From: Gyromitra esculenta
Taxonomy: Eukaryota; Ascomycota; Pezizomycetes; Pezizales; Discinaceae
Assembly (NCBI GenBank): GCA_038503075.1
Contig: JBCAML010000002.1
Location: forward strand, 1,302,001 to 1,366,000
Length of the DNA stretch: 64,000 nucleotides
Direction of reading: 5' to 3'
Translations under genes and position numbers: made by a program
Shown here: piece after piece, positions 1 to 11,833 of the stretch
Layout of the letters: each line of letters begins with the position of its first letter
Position numbering within the stretch: position 1 is the stretch's first letter
Notes under the pieces: generated by a model
Database searches by the model: none
The model's input: the letters and a program-made list of their open reading frames with translations, nothing else
Told to the model about the DNA's origin: nothing

Positions 1-377
1 GCGCTCTGGCTAAGTAGTTTATGACGACAGTCTCTAAAACTATACCCCAGTCCATTTAGTACCGTAAACTTCAAGCCAAACAAGAAGAAAAACAAGCTGA
101 ATAGTATTGGTAAGAATAAAGCCCATACTGAAGGTAGGTTTGGCATTCTCAAACCCTTATAAATTTTATGCCACTTCAACATTTAGCAGTAGTACCATAG
201 TCTATAGGTTGAATGTACCTATTGAATAAATAAACAAATAAAACTTAGCAGTACATTTAAATATCAATGCCGTATTTTTGAAGACTCGGAAGCTCTATCG
301 AGGGTTCTTTCTATCTGAAAAGAGCCTATACCTACATATATATCTTTCATGAGTATTTTATAGTAGCCTTTCTGCAT
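1..377. other. Intergenic, nothing recognised
   Basis: AT-rich sequence downstream of the TRM44 stop codon. I see no coding signal, repeat or RNA gene; it presumably includes the TRM44 3' untranslated region. Confidence 0.5.
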
Positions 378-2024
378 TTACGCCTTCCTTAACGCCAACG
401 CCTTTTTTGCCCATCCAATACCTCCGCCCTCTCGCTCCAAGATTTCGTCCAGACTTAGTTTACCATCGTTGCAAATCCTACCAATGAGGCCAATATTTCG
501 AGTGCTGGGGATCCTCAATACCTCCCTCTCAACCACGTAGCCGACATCTTCTGCAATAGATGCAACCCATTCTACAAGTGAAGCATATTCACTACTGACA
601 GTTCCGACTCTTGTAACCTTTTCGATCTTTCCAATATGATTTTCGATTGCAGATACAGTTTTGGTGGATTTGTGCCTGTGCTTATATCCCGAGAGATTGT
701 GTGAGCAGCATGGAATAATTAAGAATTGTGAGTTTGCAACTTTAGCGAGAATTGGTGTCCATCCGGTTAATTCGTCAGCGTGGTTGGAAATGATAAATGT
801 TCCCTTGCGAAATATTCCGTTATGAATGCCTGGTATGCTGCCTCCTTCACCCAAGACGCTGCTTTCTGCAAAAGCTTTCTCTTGTCCTAGCACCTCTATT
901 TCCTCAAAATCTCCTACCTTCTCCATCTCGTCTATCAGCATCCACGGTATTAAAACCATCTGATACAGATTTTGCTGAGTCTCTTCATCAAACGTAGACC
1001 AAGTCATCCTCTCCCTCGCGTCAAACCCGTACCCCTTATATCCCTCTTTCAACAAAATATCCACCAACACCCCATTTCCGCATCCGATATCAACAAATCC
1101 TGGGAATCCCACGTTCCCATTTACTAGGCTATTCTTTAGGCCATACATATCATCCCAAAGCTCAATTAAAAATGCTGCAATCAGGATATCCTCAAAGACG
1201 TGCTTCTTCGGATCAGTCTTCTCAACCCAATTTTCCATCAGTCGTGACGCATGACGAAGCCGCAATTTCAAGTAAGTATCTTGATAACGTTCTCTTGGTA
1301 TGATGAGATCGTGGTGGACTCGCTTTTCATAGCCGTTAACATTTCCATTCCCAACTTTGATGATTCGTTCCATTAATCGAAGAGCTGTTCGTTCAAGTCG
1401 CGTAGTCAAAGTCGCTGAAGGTTCGAAAAGCAGATAATGTATTGACAATTTTTTCTGTTCTTCAACTGTGAGAAGTAGATTTTCTTCATGTAGAAAAGCT
1501 ACAGCCTTGACAGCAGGAAGGTAATATGGTAGTTCTTCAGCAGAGGAGGCATGCGCTAAATATACGACGAGCGACTTCTTCTTCCAGAGAGTCTCAGGTG
1601 TCCGATCTTCATCGAAGAAAATACATGTTTGATTTGCAGCCTTATCGCGTTCTGGATTTCGAGGTACAAACTTCCGTACCAGTGTCCGAGTGGGCGAGAA
1701 CCCCCGCATTTCGATATTATGGGTTAGGGTATCAGTTTGTAATTTGCTACTAGTACCGCCGTGTAAATCACAAGGAGCAAGGTCTTCAATGAGATTACTA
1801 TCAGAAGTAAGGCTATCAGATAAGATATCTGCTCGCAGGACCCAAGAAGTATTGTAGTTTGGATTCAATATCATCTCATGCATCGTTTCCAGAAAGATCT
1901 GAGCTGGAAAAGGGCAGGGTCTTTCGAGGACAGGCTTCCACAATATTTCGCGGCGATTACGGCTATCATAATGACGTAGGCTTGGATAAGGATAGGACAT
2001 GTTGGATGGGTTGGTTGATTTCAT
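378..2024 (-). CDS. TRM44: tRNA (uracil-2'-O-)-methyltransferase, Trm44 family
   Basis: Trm44 is the AdoMet-dependent enzyme that methylates the ribose of U44 in cytosolic tRNA-Ser. The single-exon reading frame of 548 residues carries a class I methyltransferase glycine loop, FVDIGCGNGVLVD, near residue 308. The family-typical aromatic/acidic segment GYGFDARERMTW follows it, and IIPCCSHNLSGYK lies further on, the substrate-side motif of this family. The N-terminal part matches the expected accessory region and the length is normal. The first Met has a second in-frame Met nine residues later (MSYPYPS), so the exact start is uncertain. No introns are needed. The family assignment rests on recognised motifs; the reaction is inferred from the family. 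Confidence 0.9.
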   Translation of the reverse strand: MKSTNPSNMSYPYPSLRHYDSRNRREILWKPVLERPCPFPAQIFLETMHEMILNPNYNTSWVLRADILSDSLTSDSNLIEDLAPCDLHGGTSSKLQTDTLTHNIEMRGFSPTRTLVRKFVPRNPERDKAANQTCIFFDEDRTPETLWKKKSLVVYLAHASSAEELPYYLPAVKAVAFLHEENLLLTVEEQKKLSIHYLLFEPSATLTTRLERTALRLMERIIKVGNGNVNGYEKRVHHDLIIPRERYQDTYLKLRLRHASRLMENWVEKTDPKKHVFEDILIAAFLIELWDDMYGLKNSLVNGNVGFPGFVDIGCGNGVLVDILLKEGYKGYGFDARERMTWSTFDEETQQNLYQMVLIPWMLIDEMEKVGDFEEIEVLGQEKAFAESSVLGEGGSIPGIHNGIFRKGTFIISNHADELTGWTPILAKVANSQFLIIPCCSHNLSGYKHRHKSTKTVSAIENHIGKIEKVTRVGTVSSEYASLVEWVASIAEDVGYVVEREVLRIPSTRNIGLIGRICNDGKLSLDEILEREGGGIGWAKKALALRKA

Positions 2025-2422
2025 AGCGGGTGAAGTATGAGGGGAGCAAAAGCTGGAATTGGATTAGATAAGTATCGCTCACGTGATGCAAATCTGAGAC
2101 AAACTTAAAAATGTATTATCAGCTCCCCTCAAAGCGCTATGGATGTTGATTCTCCAAGCTCTAGTTTCTCCAAATCAAAACTTCGCTATAGCTACATGTA
2201 TGTACCTCGCCAAGAGCCACGATCATCATGTATCACTCACGCCCGCGCTGGTGATATTGTCCACCTCCCAAAGCAATCATCGTGAAAAGAAAGTTAGCAT
2301 TTAATTCAACCAGAATCTGTCTACTCCTGTCGTTCAGTATAACACCTGCTATTGTTGAATTGTCGCCGGCTTTTAAACCCGAAATCCACAGCCTTGTTAT
2401 TCGTAAATCATGATTATGATTA
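2025..2422. other. Intergenic between TRM44 and MYND gene
   Basis: About 400 bp serving as the TRM44 promoter and the 3' flank of the MYND gene. It contains one TACATGTA palindrome at 2193-2200. Nothing else recognised. Confidence 0.4.
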
Positions 2423-3469
2423 TTAGGATCTCACGAGAAACAATTCATTTGGAAAACGACTCACTTTAGAAGCCTCGGGCTCTGGAGACTCCCAAAGATT
2501 GGCGAAATCTTCTTCACTCGCATTTGGGTCGTCAAGTGCCTTTAACCAGCGTTTCTCACAATTAGTTACTCCCCTACTCCCAGCCCTCGGAGTAGCCCTT
2601 GTTTCTTCTGTATCCACACTCGACTTCAACTCGCGACCAAGAAACGGAAAAAGATATGCACAAACATCTTCTGTAGAAGGAGTCCTGAATTCCCCAGAGA
2701 CTCTTGAAGGGAATTTGGCCCTAAACTTTTCTTCGCCTAGGTAGATGTAATTTTCTCTGAGGTGCTGCTGACTTGGCTCGTTCAAGAGATCTTGGATTTT
2801 CTGACACTCAGATTGATGTGTAGGCAGGTGAGTCTTGGTGAAGCTCCATTGGAAATCTTTGCACTTCTGACTGCAGTAAGACCTATAACCACAGCCTTCG
2901 CACTGATAAATGTGCAGATTAGGAATGTATAATTTGAAACAGCAGGTACAAATAAGCAGCTGTTTCAATTCCACGACTTGATAGCTTCGATCACATGGGC
3001 CTAGGACCATTTCTAGTGGGCTTCTAACTAGGCATTTCAATGATACTCTTGGACTAGAAATATTGATGCGTCTATTCTTCGTGAGACCTAGCTTGGAAAA
3101 CAGAACTGCGAGTAGTCCGGCCACCGTTTCGTCTGAGCAACTGAGGGAGGAGGGAGCAAATAAATCACGGATACCGTAGTATACTTTGGCTCTACCCGAG
3201 ATAAAAAATTGAAAGATCTCTGATGCAATTATATCTAGCGGACAATATCCCGGGGAAGGTTGTGCTCGATTTAATGCCTTGAGAGGTGTGCAAATCGGGG
3301 GGTAGTCAAGATCACTGGAGAGTGAGAAAACTAGTGCCAAGTAAGGGCATCCTGTCACACCTAAGGGCGTTTGCATGAGGAAGAAACACCATTCGTTTCT
3401 CACGCCGTCAGTCTGTTGTGGGAGGTAGATCTGAGCTGGTGCCGGGAGGTTCTGATACTCAGCTACCAA
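2423..3469 (-). CDS. MYND-type zinc-finger protein
   Basis: A 348-residue single-exon protein. A MYND finger lies at about residues 173-216: CTCC, then CEGC, then YCSQKC, then a His/Cys tail (HLPTHQSEC). This gives the C-x2-C, C-x2-C, YC-x3-C, H-x3-C spacing of the family. MYND domains mediate protein-protein contacts in transcriptional regulators and are often carried by otherwise lineage-specific fungal proteins. The N-terminal 170 residues show no domain I recognise, and the C-terminus is acidic and charged. The start Met (MVAEYQNLPAPAQ) is the first in the frame, but a short upstream exon cannot be excluded. The finger is clear; the cellular role is unknown. Confidence 0.72.
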   Translation of the reverse strand: MVAEYQNLPAPAQIYLPQQTDGVRNEWCFFLMQTPLGVTGCPYLALVFSLSSDLDYPPICTPLKALNRAQPSPGYCPLDIIASEIFQFFISGRAKVYYGIRDLFAPSSLSCSDETVAGLLAVLFSKLGLTKNRRINISSPRVSLKCLVRSPLEMVLGPCDRSYQVVELKQLLICTCCFKLYIPNLHIYQCEGCGYRSYCSQKCKDFQWSFTKTHLPTHQSECQKIQDLLNEPSQQHLRENYIYLGEEKFRAKFPSRVSGEFRTPSTEDVCAYLFPFLGRELKSSVDTEETRATPRAGSRGVTNCEKRWLKALDDPNASEEDFANLWESPEPEASKVSRFPNELFLVRS

Positions 3470-5099
3470 CCCCTGGAAAATGGAAAAGGAACTTGAGTTT
3501 TCGCCCTCGGAACGTTGAATGTGTCTATTTTATTAGCTTTAAGCTACAGACGGGAATTTTAGAGGGAGTTTGTGCAGAAGCTGGGGATTGAGGAATCGAT
3601 AACTTACGATTTTTGTAAATTCCCCTGTTTTAATTCTGCGCTGCCTTCCATCTGAAATCCAGGTAGTGTAAAACAGAGACCATGAAAACAGACAGCAGAC
3701 AGATTTATAATACTGGAGATGACTTGAGCTAAGGATTTTGTAGGTGATTTGCGTAGATAGGGACGTACAAGGCTCTAGCCTCTATTTGACCTCAGGCTTG
3801 TGATTCCTGTTGCCAAGACCCGCCTACCTCAACTACAATTGCAGTCACGCCCTGAAGGCCTTTCTCAAAAAAAAAGTTCATGCTTCGAAATCATTCGGCT
3901 TTAATAAATATAAGATGTGTATAGTCCTGAAAACGGCAAACGCATTGAATTATGATATCAGCTCCTCTATCCAAGGTAAGCCTGATAAGCTGTTCATCTT
4001 TGTTCATAGTTGTAATATAGAGTATAGTTACATGTACGCTCATGTAGTATATGTGGTATCTCTTATCTGATGCGAGGTGGAGAGAAATGAAGCTAAGAGA
4101 ACAGCGGAAAGTTTATTGGTTTAGGTGAGGGGATGGTGGTTGGAATATCAAGATATTTGCGACCTAGAGGAGGACCTCGTTTGAGAAACTAGGGAGAGAA
4201 ACTGGTGGGTAACTCGCGAAGTGGTGAGGTATATATATGCATGTGGTTATGCGATTTTTAGTGTGGCGTTTACTGGAAATTCGAGCCAAGCCATATAACC
4301 CCTAGGCCTTACAGTACGATATAGGTTATATCTGGCGCCTAACACTAAATTATCAAACAGGAGCTTCTTTAAGACAAATTTTCCAAGATATAGGCTTCTC
4401 TAGCTAAGAGTAGATGGTTTCAAGCTGGCAGTTTGGTGCGTACATGTAGTGACGCGAATATTATCATACCGATATAACTCTGAGCGCAGTATCTGAGAGT
4501 GAAATGATGGATGAAACCAAAGGACTAGACACAAATTTCAAATCGGTGAAAACTTAAACTGTATCATAAGGCCCTGTAACATAACCATTCTATGAACTAA
4601 AGGACTCGGCCAGCACAGGTTCGAATCCTGCCTTATAATTAACTAACTTCAGTTTTTCTAATCATCCTTTGCTTCATGTAATCACCGATGTTTCCTCAGG
4701 TTTCCATACCATACCTACAAAGCTAATGCGATGAGAATATTCATGGTTGAGATAGAAGCAGAAGGTACTGCAAAATACCAAGGTAGAAATTGAAAGATAT
4801 CATTCATATACCTAAGTCACCATTCAGGGTCAGTGAATGAAATAAAGAGCATACATGTACATTCATGATCACTGATGCCCATCGGGGAATTTACCGTCCC
4901 ATAAAACTGGCATCTTATCATCATCCGGCCGAGATCCAGTTATTCAAAAATTATAAATCTACTTGAACTAGCATGAACAGTTTGAGTATGACTTGTGCTA
5001 TTCTGTAATTTTTTTAAAACTGCATTTAAATAATTTAAATACCAACTTCCCTTACCTTTAGCCTAATTTATAATCTTAGGTCTTGGGTTCCTTCGTCGC
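3470..5099. other. Intergenic, no gene supported
   Basis: A 1.6-kb AT-rich tract between the MYND gene promoter and the 3' end of the pectate lyase gene. It holds three TACATGTA palindromes (4029, 4441, 4852) and a tRNA-like T-arm at about 4610-4635. An 86-codon frame at 3810-4070 has no recognisable content and was not called. Confidence 0.4.
4557..4637 (+). other. tRNA-like remnant (T-arm and partial acceptor stem)
   Basis: A perfect B-box-like string, GGTTCGAATCC, begins at about 4618, flanked by CAGG/CCTG pairing. The 3' CTTATAA can pair at six of seven positions with TCATAAG about 70 nt upstream. There is no convincing A box and the anticodon stem is poor, so this is at best a decayed or organelle-derived tRNA fragment. 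Confidence 0.2.
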
Positions 5100-6351
5100 T
5101 TACCAGGTCAAGATAGCGCCTTGGCCTGCCGCTACGACACTAGGCACACTCGCCACGGGGACTAAACTATACGTATAGGGAACACTTGTCAAAGTTCCCA
5201 ACGGGGCAACATTGGTACCTGTAGTACCAAGATCACATCCACGCAGGACGGCATATCCTCCATCTTCAATTACACATTTTTTAATCCCACTCCAGAGCGT
5301 ATTTTCGATGAGCATCTGAGCACCCTGGCGAGTGTTGATAGCGTCTTCCATGACTTCATACCAGCCATTAATTATGTGAGCTGAAGATAAACGAAATTTG
5401 TCAGCACAACCTTTCCCTCCAATACGGAAATCGGTAATAATAAGAACTAGTAAATAAAAGAGCGTAGGCAACGAACCCGTTCCGAAGCGTAGACTTGGAC
5501 CACGCGAGTAGACATTCTGGAAATGGCATTGATAGTAGGTCACCCTAAGAGCTCCGGTGTCTTCAGCACCGTTGTTATCGCTGTGGCCAATGAGTGATCC
5601 TTTCCAGTGATCATGGAAGTACACATTTGACACCGTGACGTAGTCTGCGGCATGAGTGATATCGAGTAAACCGTCATAGTAATCCTAGACAAATTCAATA
5701 AGCCGTTATAACATTGATATTGGCAAACAGAGAATTCACCTTGCTATGATCCTGATCGGCCGAAAGCTCAACATGATCGATCCAGATATTGTGGGCAAGT
5801 TGGATACCGATTCCATCAATAGGTGCAAGGCATTTTTGAATCTTCAGGTTGCGGATGATGACATTGTCCTTCTCCAAAACCCTTAGACCGACGCCAATAA
5901 GAGCTGTTTTATGCAAGAAATATCAGCAGCAAGTCCTTATGGAGAAATATACAACGATCCTAAGCAAAGGTTTCCTGAAAGCCAATACATACTTGCCCCG
6001 CCGCTCCCAAGAATGGACTTGTTCGACCCAACTAGTACAGCTTCGTTTCCTGTAATAGTTCCAGTAATAACTACAATTTTTGCAACATCGTCTGCAACGG
6101 CAGATTTAAGGGCAGCAAGCGAAGAGACAGTTACTGTAGCGCCTCCATTTCCACCACTCGTCCTGTACCCGTGTTCATTAGCCCAAGTTCTCCCGTGGGA
6201 CGAAGAGTAAAGGTTTTAAGACTTACCCGCCATTGAGAGTGCAGTATCCTATTGTGCACTTGTCGTTAACTGAAGCAGTTAAAGCATATGCATTTTGTAT
6301 GGATCCTAAGGTGGCCGCCAGCACTCCAAGAAACAATGTTGAGGTCCTCAT
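5100..6351 (-). CDS. Secreted pectate lyase, polysaccharide lyase family 1
   Basis: A five-exon gene. The reading frame joins cleanly with introns at 6163-6226, 5904-5992, 5685-5739 and 5381-5476, giving about 315 residues. The N-terminus MRTSTLFLGVLAATLG..AYA is a clear signal peptide of about 23 residues. Family motifs of the parallel beta-helix follow in order: NIWIDH (near 136), DYYDGLLDI with calcium-binding acids (near 153), SRGPSLRFG with the catalytic arginine region (near 213), and DAINTRQGAQMLIEN. The enzyme should cleave polygalacturonate by beta-elimination outside the cell, as in plant-cell-wall degradation. A TATA box lies about 75 bp upstream of the start. Pectate rather than pectin lyase is inferred from the R-x-P-x2-R-x-G motif. 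Confidence 0.88.
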
Positions 6352-6424
6352 TTCGTTCAGGTCAATAAGGTTGAGTTATTACAGCGAATATTCGAATACC
6401 AAGACAAGACAATGAAACAGGTCT

Positions 6425-6432
6425 CTTTTATA
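6425..6432 (-). promoter_or_regulatory. TATA box of pectate lyase gene
   Basis: GGGTATAAAAGAG on the minus strand, about 75 bp before the pectate lyase ATG. A strong TATA element fits an inducible secreted-enzyme gene. Confidence 0.6.
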
Positions 6433-7601
6433 CCCCTCCCCTGGAGCTTTATTATCCGAATCAACGTAAACCGAATCATTGATTAAACCACTCTTTCGAC
6501 CGAATAAACGAAAACTTCCCCCACATCGCAATTCCTACGTCGGAACTCGGGCCACTATTACCACCTCGAAGAACAAAGTCCCCGTAAAATGGAGTGTTGG
6601 TGATCCTTCATGCAGGTATACACGTATCCGCGGTTCCTGGGCTCGTGGCACCCACAGCGCTTGGGACCTGATAGACTAGAGGATCTACGTTGCAAATCAA
6701 TTGGGGAAATGGTCCGATGCGCTCGATCAATTAACTTTATGCTTATATCTGCCTGATGTATGGGTATACGATGTTGTCGGATTACTTACTCGGTAAGAAT
6801 TAGTCCGGCATGTCCCAAAGCTTATATGTGCTAGGTTAGCAGTGGTGTAACCTTCCAATAATACAGGTTCGGTTTAACGTGAAGACATAAACCACCCCAT
6901 ATTGTACTAAAACGCGGAGCATCTTTTTTCAAGAGTTTTTTATATTAAGCACACTTACAAAATCGAAGTATCATCGGAACAAGGATACGGCACCAGATAC
7001 AAAGGCTCGAACCTACCTCCACTGGCTTATTTGCTAAGTATCACACAGTGTTTCTTTATCGAATACCAGTCACTCTTCGCGAATCTAGGCAGATTGCAAA
7101 ATTTCTCATCAGCAACTCGGCATACTTCGGGGATCGAAATCCCTATTCAGACTTACTTATATGCACAGCATATGTTGCGGCAATTCGATAGACCAGCTAG
7201 CTATGAACAGAAATAACCGATATACAACGGTGTTTATTTGGACTATCCCACAAAATCCCTCGGGAACTTAATATACCACTATGAATTCATACGTAGCTAT
7301 CCTAGCTATTGCAGAATTCAACAAGTTCAGATTTCTTGAGTACATGTGGAGATCTAAGTTACGTGTACCTATCACAAAAACCGATTTAGTGACAGTATTA
7401 AATAACTATTTATTAATATTATTCATGCGCTCAAAAACATCGACAGATCGAAAGAAACAAAACTACATGTATCTTCCGATAAGCTTAAGCTTAAGCCCAT
7501 GGCAGTGCCCAGGCAAAAACAACACCCAAAGACGACCATATCTCACTGGACTCGAAACATAGAGATCAACTTCTATGACCCCCAAAGAAAAAAATATTCC
7601 C
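6433..7601. other. Intergenic between pectate lyase and paralogue A
   Basis: Promoter of the pectate lyase gene and 3' flank of the next gene. One TACATGTA palindrome at 7464. The short frames here show no protein-like composition. Confidence 0.4.
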
Positions 7602-9039
7602 TCACGGTGGTATCCCGTCTACGCCCATACTCTCCTCCATTTCACTCTTCATCCCAACTCTTATTTCATCACGTTCCTCCCAAAACCTCCCGCTGCCACT
7701 ACCCTCGCGGACCCCAACTAGCAAATGGAACCGATCCTCAGCCTTTCTACCAGTTACCACGCCCACCTCATTCTGCGTTGTATCTTGCTCCAGCTTGATC
7801 GGCATATCATCTTGTATTGTAAGACCCTCCATCTTAAGCGCTTGGATGCATGTCGTATCTTCTGCAGTCATAATGTTTTCAATCTCCGCCATAACACCAC
7901 CCATATTCAGAACCCCTTCGATCGATACTGTTGACTTGGGTTCTAAAAACCGCGTTGTATCTTGGCTATGCCTAGCTCTTTTCGACGGTTTGGTTTTGTA
8001 AATCTCACGAGATCCATCATCAGAGGATGAACAATCGGAAAGTTCTTGGGTCAGGATTTCGCGATACGTCATGCCCTTAGCTGCAGTAGCTAGTGGGACT
8101 GTGACGATCCCAACAAAAGAGAGACGACGATTCCTCTTTCGAGTAACAGGTACAATCTATTTCGCCATTGAAACACCATCAATACAAAGCCCTCCTTTTA
8201 CTCAGAAAACTTGATAATGTTAAACCTGCCTCTTCAGATTCCTGCCTCACACCATTCATTGCGATACTTCCCTCATTCCGCTCCTCCATTCCTTCCAAGA
8301 ACGCCGCTTTACTCATCCGGTACCTCGCCTTAAACGTCACCTTCTTCTCCTTGGTCTCTCTATACTCAGATACGAGTTCAAGCGTCCGTAAAGCACCAAC
8401 CATAAGCTGAAAGTTCCTCTCCTTGTACGCTCCGATGATCATATCCCCAACACTATTCAGCAATGAAACGTATAGCATATCTCTCCTAAACTTTTCCGCA
8501 ACAGAAGCAAAAGACCCCTCACCCCACGAGCCATAGTTGAGCTTCCTGCAGTTCTCGGGATCCAAAAGTTTACAGGTAAGTATTTCCAGAGCCGTTTCCA
8601 TGTCTGTAGTAAGAGAGGAGTGATGAAGCAAATACCCGATATCCTGTTCTCCGCTCCCAGAAACATCCAAAGAGCGCAGGGTAGCAATTGTATCCCACAG
8701 CTTAGTGCAGGCATCATCGGATTTTCTAAAAAGCCCCACATACTTATAGAGTTTGCTTTGAGGCTGGATTGAGCCACTGAGAACCTCCATCATCTGACCA
8801 CGAGCAGCAATGAATTCGCTGAGCTGCATATCATCGTGGAGATCAGGCCAGTTTGATATGATGGAGAGCTTGTGCTTTCGCTTCCTGGGGATGAGCTTGT
8901 GACGGTCATCTGTGTCGGTTTTCATGACCCTGTTCCTCCTTGCTCTGAGCTTACGGTGTTTGCGGGTTGTTTTCTCGTCTGTGGTACGGATCGATATTTC
9001 GACCTTACGCACCACGCCGGCCATTTTACGCCTAGTCAT
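7602..9039 (-). CDS. Unrecognised fungal protein, tandem paralogue A
   Basis: Two exons joined by a 121-bp intron (8081-8201, donor GTAAAAGG, acceptor CTACTGCAG) give about 438 residues from the Met at 9039. An upstream Met at 9216 would add a hydrophobic stretch that is absent from the neighbouring paralogue, so I prefer the shorter form. A basic N-terminus rich in Arg/Lys is followed by a core of about 200 residues beginning NWPDLHDDM and containing LEILTCKLLD and FQLMVGALRTLELVS. That core aligns by eye with the gene at 10293-11833. The C-terminal exon carries YREILTQ, a Ser/Asp patch (CSSSDDGS) and a basic KPSKRAR that could be a nuclear localisation signal. I do not recognise the family. 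Confidence 0.62.
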
Positions 9040-10292
9040 TATGATTTCTAACTTTCGAGTAGTAGCGTATTCAAGATCGTAGTAGCTACCCCGGATTATA
9101 ATAGAACAGAAAAGAGAGTAAGACTTTGCGGGGATAGTGATTAGGAGGAGGAAGAGGAAGACGATGAGAATGAAGACGTGGTGATGGTGGGTGGTGGATG
9201 ATGAGGGTGGGGACAAGGTGGTGGTAACGATGAGTCGTTGTTAGGATAATCACAGCGTAGTAGTGAAATGTGCAGTATGTAAGTATGTAGTGGAGCAGAG
9301 GCTTCTTTTTCACGCCCTCGTTTCCCAATAGTATAAGTTGAGTGATACTACATGTAGCTACACTCATCCTGTACCCACCACAATGCTGTACCCACCACAA
9401 TGACAAACAACGCTCACCAACACAATAGCTAACCTCGCAAGCAAGCATTTCGATGATAATCTTGCTCCCGAAAACACTTCCATGCACTTATTACTGAATA
9501 CACTATCCACAACTATTGTTAAACTGAACAACTTTTTAGTTATCTGGTAAAAGCCATAGTATATAGAAGTTCCATTTCATGTCGAAAGTGCATTATCTCA
9601 AAACGGGTTCTTGGGCAGAGGAAAAAAAAAAAGTGAAAACTCCTTTATTAGACGTTTCAGGTTTCAGAAGGATAATTTTTCAAGAACGCTAGGGGACTGT
9701 CTCGTGCCCAGCCTATTTTTCCATAATTCTTTGTTTATTGTACAAGTATTGCCGCAGCGAGAGCATGAGAAACGAACCTTGGCGCCAAGCATTCACGTCG
9801 AGGCACAAGACAGGCTAGGGGGCTGTTTCGTAAACAGAGTGATGTTTTGGTCTTTTCCGGAATTTTCAGGCCATATCAAAAAGATTGAAAGATTGAAAAT
9901 AGTACAAGCTTCGTTCCTGGAACAATCCCTATCAAAATCTATATCATTTATCAATCTCCACAAATGGTTCACTCGCTTTGCAACTCTCGGATCTTGATAT
10001 ATTGGATGGAACATATGCATAATGGAAATTTAGAAAACACATGCTTTCATACCCAAAGCACCCGAAGCTAATCGGGTATACGTAGTACACGAATATTACT
10101 CAATTTATACAATCCAGAGCGCCCTATGGGTATGCTCGGATACGAACAAATATTAACAACTGAAGCCCAATCCAACCCCTTTTCTAAACCGCCCCCCCCC
10201 CCAACCCGATGCCACGAATTCTATCCTCAAAAGGAGCAGCGCGTAAACATGCTACTCGGGCGACGCAAAACATAAAATCAAAAATCAAATGC
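9040..10292. other. Intergenic between tandem paralogues
   Basis: Contains the promoter of paralogue A and the 3' flank of paralogue B. One TACATGTA at 9349 and a short direct duplication of about 17 bp (GTACCCACCACAATG twice) at 9366-9402. The frame that overlaps 9611-9997 looks non-coding. Confidence 0.4.
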
Positions 10293-11833
10293 TCAGAGTA
10301 TCTCTTCCACGAATGTCCCGCTACCCATCTCATCCTTTACTCCGACATTCGCTTCATCATGCTCTCCACCAATCCCTCTGTTCATCGAATCATCAAAAAT
10401 CCTTACCCCCTCGACTTCCATTCTGAATTTCTTCATGGTTGGCGTCTCTTGGCTTGATGGAGGTTGCCTCGGTTCGGAAAGCAGGTACGTATCCAGATTC
10501 GGCTTCGATCTCTTTGAGGAGTCTAGTCTTTTGATCCTACTTAACTCGTCTTCATCCGTAGAACTATCCGAGTCTTGTGGTCCAGTGTCACGGTATTTTT
10601 CATTCGTCCTTTCTCGGATCCTTTTGATACCTTTGGGTGTGGTGCTGCTGATGAGACATGCATTCGCTCCAGTGAGAGTGTAGGCACTGGGGGTTCCCGC
10701 AACGGAAGACTGGAAAGTATCCCGAAGAACGCCCTTACCCATGTATGACGAAGAACTTTCCAGGTTGTTTCCATCGTCAGCGAGAATCGAGTAAGAATTC
10801 TGTTTCGTTGAATAAGCTTGGTTAGCCTGGAGTAAAAAACAAAACAGAATATTGACGAAATGGAGCTCACAGTGCTGGCCGACCTTCGGCCATTCACACG
10901 GGGATGATTATATCTTTGATCTTTCTTCCGTTCCATGAAAGCTTCCTTGCTCGTCAAACAGACCTCTCTCACATAACTCATTCTGTTCACCTTTCCACTA
11001 CTCTCATCACTAACCTTACTGGTAGTCGAAAGCACACTAAGAGTCTCCAAAATACCTCTCATGAACTTCCACTGTCCCTCGTTGAATGCTCTGAGGAGCA
11101 TTTTTCCAGCCACGAGCATTCTATCAGCTTTATCTATGGAAACTCTAATCCTATCCGCTATGAGTCTCCAACCCCGGTCCTCCTGTAAGTACAAAGGAAG
11201 TGAGCCGACCACGCGTTGGAAAACCTGTACATTAGATCGGTCCAACATTTCACAGGTCAACCGCTCAACGGCACCTTCCATATCCCTAGTGGCGGATAAA
11301 TAAAGCTTAGTTAAAGCTGTATCCTGCTTGTTTTCATAGTAACAAATAAGTCTCCGCAGCGCAGTAGTGGCATTCCATAGTGCTATACACTTTGCATCAG
11401 CCTCCTCGAAGAGGCTAACCTTCTCACAGATCAGCTCATTAAGCATAGTCATCAGAGCCGTGCGAGCTGTGTTCAGCTCACGCATTTCCATTTCAGCATG
11501 GACTTCAGGCCAGTTGATTTGATTGAATGGCGTTGTGTATGATTGCGACGGTCCGGTGGTATTGGAGTGCTTGCGGGATTGCGGTTTTGGAGTGAGTATT
11601 TCACGGGATAAATAGGAGTCCCCGTCAGAGATTTCTTCTTTCTGGTAGACTTGGCGGATTAATTCGTCCTTTTCTGCTGGCGTGGCATGGGAGTTTCGTA
11701 TCTTTCTGATAGCCCGAGTGATCTTCTTCAAGTTCCCGTTCGATCCAGATGCCTGGGCCATTTGATTAGGGTAGAACGAAAAGTTTGTAGTCCCTGGAGG
11801 GTGCGGACGATACGTTTTGTCTGTGGTAGCCAT
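10293..11833 (-). CDS. Unrecognised fungal protein, tandem paralogue B
   Basis: Two exons joined by a 44-bp intron (10827-10870, donor GTGAGC, acceptor CTCCAG) give 498 residues from MATTDKTYRPHPPG at 11833. The upstream in-frame Met codons were rejected because they precede a Thr-repeat leader and lack similarity to paralogue A. The core begins NWPEVHAEM and contains VERLTCEMLD and WKFMRGILETLSVLS, matching the equivalents in paralogue A. The N-terminal region has SREILTPKPQSRKH. The C-terminal exon has an acidic/Ser patch (DSDSSTDEDE) next to basic residues (KRSKP), suggesting a phosphorylated nuclear protein. No enzymatic motif is visible and the family is unknown to me. Confidence 0.65.
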
